The position numbers and the translations under genes are program-made. A DNA stretch of 5,525 nucleotides, taken from the NCBI GenBank assembly GCA_003695745.1, contig RFHW01000181.1:1-5525 (forward strand), read 5' to 3'. The notes beneath the pieces are model-generated. The model had not been told where the DNA came from. It was given only the letters and a program-made list of their open reading frames with translations, and did not search any database. This DNA comes from Methanobacteriota archaeon (GTDB taxonomy: Archaea > Hydrothermarchaeota > Hydrothermarchaeia > Hydrothermarchaeales > SZUA-236). Shown here in pieces: positions 1 through 5,148 of the stretch; the first letter of the stretch is position 1; each line of letters begins with the position of its first letter.

Positions 1-1211
1 ATCCAAGTCTCATCTGCAGCCGCGGTTTTAACATCGTCACCGGCTTGGACGGCTCCTTCAACCTCTGTGGAAGTCCTGTCATCAAGGTCATGGGATTCAT
101 AGCCAAACTCCACAGTGTTGTTCCCAACAGCATTTACAATGACATCGGTGGTTAGGAACTCGCTCCAAGGCGCCTTTGACTCCCGGAGTTTAGAGCCGCT
201 GGCCGCAAACACGGTTTTCTCTCTAATCAGATCAAATGCCCCACTGCTGTCATACACAGCATAAACATCGGTGTCTCCGAGACGCGCTTTATAGCCTCTT
301 TCAACCTCGATTGAAGGGTCTTGGAAAATCAGCTCGGTCCTGTTGGTCTCATTGTCTTTTCTTAGAATTACCTTGTCATAGTTTTGAAACCCTCTATTGC
401 CATTTGAAAGAGAAACTTCCTCGGTTTTTCTTCCAATAGCCAGTGTGATATGACCATTGGGCACATCTATTCTTGTTGGATAAATGTAATAATCCTCTAC
501 AAGATTTAAGTCGATCCCCAGCTTCAAAGGTGGGTCGGTAAGACCGGACCGATTAACATATCTCAATACAACTCCACCTTCTATAATCGCGAATTTCGCT
601 GAGGGGCCGGCCCCTAGGTTCACTATATTGATCAAATCGATTCTTATGTCGGTTCCACGCAGAAGCAAGATCGGTCTATCGATTCCATACTTATTCCTAG
701 AATCATCATATGTGTTCTCATCCACCGGAACAAGATCAACTCTGTTCTCTGAATGATCTATCAAGAGGTATTTCTGCCCCTTCACCTTGAACACCCTTCC
801 TTTGAGGTCCTCCACGTATCCGACTCGATATTTGGGAGTCAATTTTATCGACTTGTTTGAAACATCCTCAAAGAAGAGATCGTTGTAAACAAGATAGTCA
901 TCCCGGTCATCGATGTCTCCATCGCCTGTGGCATCGTATTTGATGCTGAGATTTGGTGTGGTTCTTATCATGCCCTCATTCGAGAGTTCAGTGAGGTATT
1001 TCCCACTCCAATCCTCATTGGCCAATGTTTTTTCGAAGTCATCGCCCTCAAACAGGGGCGAGTCGGTGTAGGCCGTCCCCAAATTGTCGTCAATGTTACC
1101 GTCCTCATAGGAAAAAGAGATTACGCTTGGGCTGCCCGATCCAATGGCACTTGGAACTACCGCCATGATTACTAACACTGCCAAAACAACTATCCACGCC
1201 TTGTACTTCAT
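1..1211 (-). CDS. Secreted S-layer-like surface protein, N-terminal ~403 residues (3' end beyond window)
   Basis: The minus strand is open from an ATG at 1211 to the left edge without a stop. The product starts with a lysine-flanked hydrophobic stretch (about residues 5-23, WIVVLAVLVIMAVVPSAIG), which reads as a Sec signal peptide cut near AIG/S. The rest is acidic and has no further membrane segment. About residues 93-105 (DATGDGDIDDRDD) match the DxNxDGxxxxxD calcium loop of dockerin/EF-hand type. Six N-glycosylation sequons are visible (NLS, NKS, NRS, NET, NRT, NNT), as expected of an archaeal surface glycoprotein. The last residues seen (STEVEGAVQAGDD, then DETW) resemble the start of the Methanosarcina-type S-layer duplication domain, but the domain is cut off. 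Inference: an S-layer or other cell-wall protein, anchored by a C-terminal part outside the window. Codon use is more A/T-rich than in the neighbours (AGA outnumbers AGG; TTG, AAT and GAT are common). Coding status is very sure, the S-layer assignment only moderately so. Confidence 0.72.
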   Translation of the reverse strand, partial: MKYKAWIVVLAVLVIMAVVPSAIGSGSPSVISFSYEDGNIDDNLGTAYTDSPLFEGDDFEKTLANEDWSGKYLTELSNEGMIRTTPNLSIKYDATGDGDIDDRDDYLVYNDLFFEDVSNKSIKLTPKYRVGYVEDLKGRVFKVKGQKYLLIDHSENRVDLVPVDENTYDDSRNKYGIDRPILLLRGTDIRIDLINIVNLGAGPSAKFAIIEGGVVLRYVNRSGLTDPPLKLGIDLNLVEDYYIYPTRIDVPNGHITLAIGRKTEEVSLSNGNRGFQNYDKVILRKDNETNRTELIFQDPSIEVERGYKARLGDTDVYAVYDSSGAFDLIREKTVFAASGSKLRESKAPWSEFLTTDVIVNAVGNNTVEFGYESHDLDDRTSTEVEGAVQAGDDVKTAAADETW

Positions 1212-1213
1212 GT

Positions 1214-1219
1214 CCTTCC
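1214..1219 (-). promoter_or_regulatory. Possible Shine-Dalgarno of the surface-protein gene
   Basis: The minus strand reads GGAAGG just before ATG 1211, with only two bases between. It is purine-rich and partly complementary to the archaeal anti-SD, but the spacing is shorter than usual. It still favours 1211 as the start, which is also the codon directly before the signal peptide. Confidence 0.4.
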
Positions 1220-1246
1220 ACGATTTAAAATTATACTATATTCACC

Positions 1247-1256
1247 TATATTAATA
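1247..1256 (-). promoter_or_regulatory. Candidate TATA box of the surface-protein gene
   Basis: The 45-base gap between rlmE and the surface-protein gene is almost all A/T. On the minus strand it contains TATTAATATA here. An archaeal start site about 25 bases downstream would fall near 1224 and give a leader of about 13 bases that includes the GGAAGG motif. A second A/T box at 1231-1240 (TATAGTATAA) would instead give an almost leaderless transcript. Which is used cannot be decided by eye. A private promoter suggests the gene is not simply co-transcribed with rlmE. Confidence 0.45.
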
Positions 1257-2042
1257 TCAGACCTTCACCCCCCAGGCCGCTCGCCGGGTTGCCTTTTTGA
1301 TCCTTACCCGGGTTTTCTCCCCGACCTGGCCGTCCTCGACGATGACCCTGTATCCATCCACATAGGCTATGCCTTCGCCGGGCCTGCGCCCTTGCTCTGT
1401 TATCTCCACCTCAAGGATGTCGCCGTATCGAACCGGTGTCTTCAGAAGCCCCTTTGCCACGATGTAGACCTCTGAGCTCTCCTTTCGCGATGCCTTGGGC
1501 TTTGCCACCTTGACGAACTCAAACTCCCTCTTCACCTCCCCCTCGAACTCCTTGAGGAGCGAGCCTTGGAAGACCTTCACAAGGAAGCTGCCGCCTTCTC
1601 TCAGGACCTGCCCGGCCATTCGCAGGGCATGGCGTCCAAGCTCCACCGAGTTGAAGTGGTCTATGTCCCAGGCCCCTGAGATGTCAGGCGAGGCGTCGCA
1701 GATGACCGCGTTGAATGTCTCCTGAACCGCCCTGATCCTTTCAATCGTCTCCTCCTTGGTGATGTCACCCTGCAGTGTTATGAGATTCTCTTCCTTGAAG
1801 GGTTTTATCCCGGCCAGATCCACGCCCACCACAATACCGGTATCGCCAACAGCCTCCCCCGCCACCTGCATCCATCCTCCGGGCGCAGCGCCAAGGTCAA
1901 GCACGGCATCCCCCTTTTTTATGAGCCCAAACCTCCTGTTGAGCTGTTTGAGCTTGTAGGATGCCCTTGAGCGGTAGTCCTCGGACTTGGCCTTCCTGTA
2001 GTAGTGGTCCTTTCGCTTTTCCTTTAGCCATCTCCGGGACAT
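1257..2042 (-). CDS. rlmE: 23S rRNA (uridine-2'-O-)-methyltransferase RlmE/FtsJ family with C-terminal TRAM domain
   Basis: The 261-residue protein belongs to the RlmE (RrmJ/FtsJ) family, which moves a methyl group from S-adenosylmethionine to a ribose 2'-OH in the peptidyl-transferase region of large-subunit rRNA. The SAM-binding motif DLGAAPGGW is at residues 49-57. The K-D-K-E catalytic tetrad is complete: K30 (SYKL), D116 (CDASPD), K156 (LVKVFQG) and E191 (SSEVY). Residues about 201-257 (from KTPVRYGDILEVEI through the GEGIAYVDGYRVIV segment) form a TRAM domain, a small RNA-binding beta-barrel. The archaeal form of this enzyme often has it and the bacterial form lacks it. The start at 2042 puts the conserved basic N-terminus (MSRRWLKEKRKDHYYRKAK) in place. 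No Shine-Dalgarno lies before it, and the likely TATA box sits only about 30 bases upstream, so the mRNA may be leaderless. It diverges from the 2118-3895 cluster. Confidence 0.95.
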   Translation of the reverse strand: MSRRWLKEKRKDHYYRKAKSEDYRSRASYKLKQLNRRFGLIKKGDAVLDLGAAPGGWMQVAGEAVGDTGIVVGVDLAGIKPFKEENLITLQGDITKEETIERIRAVQETFNAVICDASPDISGAWDIDHFNSVELGRHALRMAGQVLREGGSFLVKVFQGSLLKEFEGEVKREFEFVKVAKPKASRKESSEVYIVAKGLLKTPVRYGDILEVEITEQGRRPGEGIAYVDGYRVIVEDGQVGEKTRVRIKKATRRAAWGVKV

Positions 2043-2070
2043 AATAATCTAATATGGGTGTGAGGTTAGA

Positions 2071-2078
2071 TTTATATT
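2071..2078. promoter_or_regulatory. Shared TATA-like element for the two divergent transcripts
   Basis: TTTATATT on the plus strand reads AATATAAA on the minus strand, so either face resembles an archaeal TBP site. For the plus cluster a start site about 26 bases downstream falls near 2101, leaving a leader of about 17 bases that just contains the ribosome binding site at 2104-2111. For rlmE the equivalent position is near 2048, about five bases before its ATG, matching the lack of an SD there. No convincing separate second TATA box was found in the 75-base gap. BRE elements are not obvious on either side. Confidence 0.55.
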
Positions 2079-2103
2079 GATGGTGTCCAGAAATCTCTTA
2101 TCC

Positions 2104-2111
2104 AAGGTGAT
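2104..2111 (+). promoter_or_regulatory. Strong Shine-Dalgarno that sets the start at 2118
   Basis: AAGGTGAT matches the archaeal consensus GGAGGTGATC well. It lies six bases before ATG 2118. The upstream in-frame GTG at 2112 directly abuts the motif and is therefore an unlikely start. Confidence 0.7.
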
Positions 2112-2117
2112 GTGAAG

Positions 2118-2381
2118 ATGGCCGACCCCTACTCTTATCTGGTCTTTTTCTACTGGCTCAGCGGGGCCACAACCACATTGGCAGTCATACTCTTCTTTGA
2201 GATACTGAGGCTCAGACGGCAGGTGGGGAGGATCGAGGCCAAGGTGGAGACCTCCAGCGCGGAAATAAGCGTCATAAAGAAGAGGCTGGAGAGGCTTCAC
2301 ATTCACGGGGACCTCGACTCTGGGGATGTGAAGGCCATATCAGACAAGATGATGTCAAAGTATGATTTCAGGCAAAAATGA
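2118..2381 (+). CDS. Small membrane-anchored coiled-coil protein, function unknown
   Basis: I do not recognise a named family. The 87-residue product has one hydrophobic segment (about residues 7-30, YLVFFYWLSG through AVILFFEIL). A basic flank follows (RLRRQ), then a heptad-like charged helix (about 33-61, QVGRIEAKVETSSAEISVIK onward) that looks like a coiled coil, and a short polar tail. Positive charges after the membrane segment suggest the C-terminal part faces the cytoplasm with the short N-terminus outside. The ATG at 2118 is chosen over GTG 2112 because of SD spacing. The stop overlaps the next gene by four bases (ATGA at 2378-2381), so the two are probably translated together and may act as a pair: membrane anchor or sensor plus DNA-binding protein. 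The start and coding status are well supported; the role is inference. Confidence 0.8.
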   Translation: MADPYSYLVFFYWLSGATTTLAVILFFEILRLRRQVGRIEAKVETSSAEISVIKKRLERLHIHGDLDSGDVKAISDKMMSKYDFRQK

Positions 2382-2926
2382 TGCTCATTGCCAAGTCAAA
2401 GAGTGAGAGCGAGGTCAACAAGGCGCTGGAGATACTTATCAAGGAGGTGAATGAAGAGCTTGAAAAGGTGGATGGCCTCATATCAAAGATAGACTGTGAT
2501 GTGTCGGTGGGGCCCTTTGAGGCATCTGTCTCTGCGAGCGTCTTCATAGACGGTGTTGAGCCGAGGCGCAAGTTCCTCATAGGCGTCAACGAAAAGGGGT
2601 ACAACCGGGAGAGCTCGATGAAGAAGGTTGAGAGGAGGATAAACAGGCTTCTTGAGAACAGCAACGGCCGGATTGCAGACTCCTATATCAAGATCATCAG
2701 CAGCCTGCCGGGCAGGGTCTACACCACCGCCATCTTGGCTGTGAACGAGGAGGTCCTTGAAGAGGCAAATGACGTGGAGGTAAGGCGGAAGAGGCTGAAG
2801 AAGTGCCTTGAGCTCCTTGGGAACGATCCCTCGGCAATAAATGTGGCCCGTGTGGCAGCGCTCTTCGGCGTTTCAAGGACCATGATATACAAGGACCTTG
2901 AGGCCCTGGGATACAAGAGGGACTAG
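2378..2926 (+). CDS. Helix-turn-helix protein with uncharacterised N-terminal domain
   Basis: The 182-residue protein has no N-terminal domain that I can name. Residues about 10-35 form a charged amphipathic helix. Residues about 40-72 look like a beta-rich segment (DCDVSVGPFEASVSASVFID, then RKFLIGV), and about 80-145 are mostly helical and charged. Residues about 153-179 (INVARVAALFGVSRTMIYKD, then LEALGY) are a clear helix-turn-helix, with AALFGVSRTMIYKDL matching the usual turn and recognition-helix pattern. This suggests a DNA-binding regulator whose N-terminal part may sense, dimerise or meet a partner. It starts inside the stop of the membrane protein (ATGA overlap), supporting translational coupling. 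A second Met codon follows directly (MM), so the start could be 2381. Its ligand and targets are unknown. It could regulate its own operon through the 2043-2117 region, but I see no obvious operator repeat there. Confidence 0.82.
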   Translation: MMLIAKSKSESEVNKALEILIKEVNEELEKVDGLISKIDCDVSVGPFEASVSASVFIDGVEPRRKFLIGVNEKGYNRESSMKKVERRINRLLENSNGRIADSYIKIISSLPGRVYTTAILAVNEEVLEEANDVEVRRKRLKKCLELLGNDPSAINVARVAALFGVSRTMIYKDLEALGYKRD

Positions 2927-2947
2927 AGCCCCTCGCCGGACCGTACC

Positions 2948-3469
2948 ATGGACGAGGTCATCCTCCTTACAGGCACACCGGGCACCGGGAAGACCGCGGC
3001 AGCAGGGCTTTTTGCCGGGAGAGCAGGTTTCACGGTCATAGGGGTCAATGAGGTGGTTGGCGACGACTACCTCTATATGGAGGGTGGGAGCAGGGTTGTG
3101 GACTTAAACCTGCTTTCTGAGAAGATCAGGGGGCTCATACATGGCAGGTGTGTTGTTGAAGGCCATCTGGCCCATCTCCTCGGAATAGAGGGTCTGGTGA
3201 TCGTTCTCCGCTGCCACCCAAAGGAGCTGGAGAAAAGGCTTGCCAGGAGGGGGTTCTCAGGGAAGAAGCTTGAAGAGAACCTTGAGGCAGAGGCCCTTGA
3301 CGTGTGCCTTGTGGAAAGCCTTCAGAGGCAGGGCCGTGTCTATGAGATAGACACAACCGGGCTGAAGCCGGAAGAGGTGGCAGAGGCCATGCTCAGGATA
3401 TGGGAGGGATATGGAGGGGATTTCAAGCCCGGCAGGATCAGCTGGCTTGAGGAGTATCTCGAGCAATAA
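2948..3469 (+). CDS. Archaeal adenylate kinase, AK6/Fap7 (hCINAP) family
   Basis: The 173-residue P-loop protein has Walker A GTPGTGKT at residues 9-16 close to the N-terminus. It also has the AK6 signatures VEGHLAHLL (70-78) and LRCHPKELEKRLARRGFSGK (87-106) followed by LEENLEAEALDVCLVES. The length is normal for the archaeal family. Members interconvert ATP + AMP and 2 ADP. The eukaryotic counterpart Fap7/hCINAP binds Rps14 and helps the last cleavage of small-subunit rRNA, and archaeal Fap7 has been linked to the same step. The start at 2948 gives the usual MxxVxLLTGTPGTGKT beginning. No good SD precedes it, and only 21 bases separate it from the HTH gene, so translation probably depends on the upstream gene. 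The acidic C-terminal helix (SWLEEYLEQ) is typical of the family. The family is sure; the balance between nucleotide and ribosome roles here is not known. Confidence 0.93.
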   Translation: MDEVILLTGTPGTGKTAAAGLFAGRAGFTVIGVNEVVGDDYLYMEGGSRVVDLNLLSEKIRGLIHGRCVVEGHLAHLLGIEGLVIVLRCHPKELEKRLARRGFSGKKLEENLEAEALDVCLVESLQRQGRVYEIDTTGLKPEEVAEAMLRIWEGYGGDFKPGRISWLEEYLEQ

Positions 3470-3470
3470 A

Positions 3471-3476
3471 GAGGTG
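3471..3476 (+). promoter_or_regulatory. Shine-Dalgarno of the Nudix gene
   Basis: GAGGTG lies five bases before ATG 3482, directly after the stop of the kinase gene. It fixes the Nudix start and indicates independent ribosome loading within the operon. Confidence 0.7.
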
Positions 3477-3481
3477 TTGAT

Positions 3482-3895
3482 ATGAAGAGGACGAGAAGCG
3501 CAGGCGGGGTTGTTCTGAACCGCAGGGGGGAGGTGCTCGTGGTGAACCAGAACGGCCGCTCATGGTCCCTGCCAAAGGGACACATCGACGAAGGGGAGGA
3601 CGCCCTTACAGCTGCAAGGAGGGAGATATATGAGGAGTCCGGCCTGAGAGACCTCCATCCCCTCGGTGAGCTCGGCACCTATGAGAGATACAGGATCGGG
3701 CCTGACGGCGGGGACGACACCTCAGAGCTGAAAGAGATCACCATCTTTCTGTTCAGGACCGATGAAGATGAGCTCAGCCCCGTCGACCCTGACAATCCTG
3801 AGGCCAGGTGGGTGGAGAAAGAGAGGGTGGCAGGCCTTCTCACCCACAGAAAGGACAGGGAGTTCTTCCAGAGCATCCTGCCCCGGATAGGCTGA
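3482..3895 (+). CDS. Nudix hydrolase, resembling Ap4A-hydrolase-type members
   Basis: The 137-residue protein has an intact Nudix box GX5EX7REUXEEXGU at residues 33-55 (from GHIDEGEDALTAARREIYEE to SGL), with metal-binding glutamates E48, E51 and E52. The flanking SWSLPKGHIDEGED and the opening TRSAGGVVLNRRGEVLVV are typical of the diadenosine-tetraphosphate-hydrolase-like and broad nucleotide-diphosphate Nudix groups. The substrate cannot be read from the box. Candidates are Ap4A, oxidised or non-standard (d)NTPs, or ADP-ribose-like compounds. The length is that of a single-domain Nudix enzyme in the cytoplasm. It is the last gene of the plus cluster, 12 bases after the adenylate kinase. The pairing fits nucleotide housekeeping: AppppA cleavage gives ATP + AMP or 2 ADP, which are exactly the adenylate-kinase substrates. 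Confidence 0.92.
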   Translation: MKRTRSAGGVVLNRRGEVLVVNQNGRSWSLPKGHIDEGEDALTAARREIYEESGLRDLHPLGELGTYERYRIGPDGGDDTSELKEITIFLFRTDEDELSPVDPDNPEARWVEKERVAGLLTHRKDREFFQSILPRIG

Positions 3896-3914
3896 AAGAG
3901 AGGCCCGTCAAAAC

Positions 3915-3929
3915 CAGGCTTTTGGCCTG
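3915..3929 (+). terminator. Small hairpin after the Nudix gene, possible terminator
   Basis: CAGGC (3915-3919) pairs with GCCTG (3925-3929) around a short T-rich loop (TTTTG), 20 bases after the Nudix stop. The stem is only five base pairs, and archaeal termination usually depends on a T-run rather than a stem. The four T's at 3920-3923 are a weak candidate. Confidence 0.25.
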
Positions 3930-3937
3930 CCGCAAGG

Positions 3938-4073
3938 TATAAATATGCTCCGCAAAGCCATGTTTCTAAAGAGCAGAAAGGTGGGGCAAAGAGGACGAGA
4001 ACGGAGGCAAAACATGGTGGGTGGTGCAAAATCAGCTTCGCCCCCTTGCCCCAAGAGTATACGTGAATTTTTA
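3938..4073 (+). ncRNA. Candidate small RNA with its own TATA box in the convergent gap
   Basis: The gap between the convergent Nudix and DUF1786 genes (3896-4098) has no believable protein gene. It carries TATAAATAT at 3938-3946, and a start site 25-27 bases downstream would be near 3968. GGGGCAA (3983-3989) pairs perfectly with TTGCCCC (4046-4052). The stem can continue imperfectly inward (G3991, G3993, G3994 with C4045-C4043; CGA 3996-3998 with TCG 4038-4040), leaving a loop of about 35 bases that has two GCAAAA copies. A T5 run at 4068-4072 could end the transcript, giving an RNA of about 105 nucleotides. I do not recognise C/D boxes, H/ACA elements, tRNA or SRP features. It could instead be a two-way terminator structure for the convergent genes. 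This is inference from layout, not homology. Confidence 0.35.
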
Positions 4074-4098
4074 ACGACTGCAAATCTGTGGGGCGCCT

Positions 4099-5148
4099 TT
4101 AATAGAATTTCTTCAGCGCAAGGTCCACGATGCCCACAGGCCCGGTCATCATCACGTCGCCAAAGGGGTTTGCAGGCTCTGCCCTGAGCTCGGTGTCCGC
4201 CAGAATCCTTCTGTTCGGCCCGGTGGCAAAGATCCTCTTTATATTCTTCAGCCCGGGGGCGTTCTTTATGTAGCAGCCGTGGCCGTTGTCGTTGAAGACC
4301 TCCTCATTTGATACGCGGCCGTCGGCAAACCGCTTTATATACCTGATGAGCTTCTCCTTTGACAGGGCATGGGTGTGATGCTCCAGGACGCCCTCTATCT
4401 CATCGTCCACAAGGGCGACCATGGTGTGGCCGTTTCCCACGTCGACGCAGAGACAGGGGCGCTCATCGACACCGTGCAGGGCCCCTGCTATGGCCGCAAA
4501 CTTGGAGTCTATCACCGCAACACCGCCGCCGAATCTCCTTTTGACCTGCCGCACAACAGCATTCATCCTCGTATAGTACTCTGGAGGCCTTTCGAAGAGG
4601 AAGTCTTCAAGGGTGGAGCCCCTTTCAATGACCTCCCTTATCCGCTCGAAGCGAAAGGCCCTGTCAGACTTCCCGCTTTCAAAGCCGTGGTCCTGCACCG
4701 CCACGCCGATAAAATCCGGCTCCCCCTCCCCGGCCTTTTCAGCCACGGTGAAGAGGAAGTCCAGGTCCAGATCCCGGGTCTCAAAGCGCGGCAGGCCAAG
4801 CCCCTCCGCCTCCTCCTCAGTTACGACTTCAATGCCCTCCTCCCTCACCTCGGCAAGGTCGTCTCGCACCGTCCTTGCAGAGCGCTCTGTCATCACCACC
4901 CTCCTCCCCTTTTTCAGCGCCTCCATGATGGCCATGACAACAGGGCCGCCGCCCATGGTCTCGCCAGTTAGCAGCACATCACCCCGGCTCATTGAGATCC
5001 TCCGGGCAAGGAGCTGTGTCTCAGAGGGGAGCACGAGCTTCAGATTGTTCTCAGGCTCCTTGGCCGGATTGAAATAGAGGATGTCCTGCGTCCCGGCCCC
5101 CACATCCACCGCAAGGATCCGCGCCATATTCTTTTGCAGCTCAATCAT
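4099..5148 (-). CDS. DUF1786 (COG4012) protein with actin/Hsp70-like (ASKHA) ATPase motifs
   Basis: The 349-residue protein matches the DUF1786 family, which is common in archaea and sometimes mislabelled as pyruvate-formate-lyase activating enzyme. It has two glycine-rich phosphate loops of the ASKHA type: DVGAGTQDIL (residues 15-24) near the N-terminus and CVDVGNGHTMVALVDDE (234-250) at the start of the second half. IFATGPNRRIL (306-316) is a possible adenosine-contact loop. Other notable stretches are TGETMGGGPV (61-70), VAVQDHGF (149-156), EHHTH (256-260) and NGHGCYIKN (288-296), which are rich in His/Gly/Cys and may form the active site. No experimental function is known to me, so ATP binding is inferred. 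The ATG at 5148 overlaps the aIF2-beta stop (ATGA). The ATG at 5127 (MARILAVDVG) is an equally reasonable start, since family members often begin just before ILAVD, and neither has a strong SD. An open frame continues upstream of 5148 but is only a shadow of aIF2-beta. Confidence 0.88.
   Translation of the reverse strand: MIELQKNMARILAVDVGAGTQDILYFNPAKEPENNLKLVLPSETQLLARRISMSRGDVLLTGETMGGGPVVMAIMEALKKGRRVVMTERSARTVRDDLAEVREEGIEVVTEEEAEGLGLPRFETRDLDLDFLFTVAEKAGEGEPDFIGVAVQDHGFESGKSDRAFRFERIREVIERGSTLEDFLFERPPEYYTRMNAVVRQVKRRFGGGVAVIDSKFAAIAGALHGVDERPCLCVDVGNGHTMVALVDDEIEGVLEHHTHALSKEKLIRYIKRFADGRVSNEEVFNDNGHGCYIKNAPGLKNIKRIFATGPNRRILADTELRAEPANPFGDVMMTGPVGIVDLALKKFY

Noticed and set aside
236..439. 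67-codon plus-strand ORF, Cys/His-rich
   Set aside because: It lies antisense inside the continuous minus-strand surface-protein frame, has no ribosome binding site and no recognisable domain.
2112..2117. GTG 2112 as start of the small membrane protein
   Set aside because: The GTG directly follows AAGGTGAT with no spacer, while ATG 2118 has the normal six-base spacing.
2049..2306. 85-codon minus-strand ORF with several cysteines
   Set aside because: It runs antisense across the small membrane-protein gene, its strong SD and the divergent promoter, and ends six bases upstream of the rlmE start with no supporting features.
3930..3955. Short direct repeat CCGCAA at 3930-3935 and 3950-3955 flanking the TATA-like box
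   Set aside because: Six bases repeated twice is within chance; there is no further copy and no sign of an att site or CRISPR spacing.
3945..4187. 80-codon plus-strand ORF in the convergent gap
   Set aside because: Its first ATG lies inside the TATA-like box, it has no SD, it runs antisense into the DUF1786 gene, and its sequence is Arg/Ser/Pro-rich without a fold signature.
4369..4971. 200-codon plus-strand ORF
   Set aside because: It is fully antisense to the conserved DUF1786 gene, a GC-rich shadow frame with no domain that I recognise.
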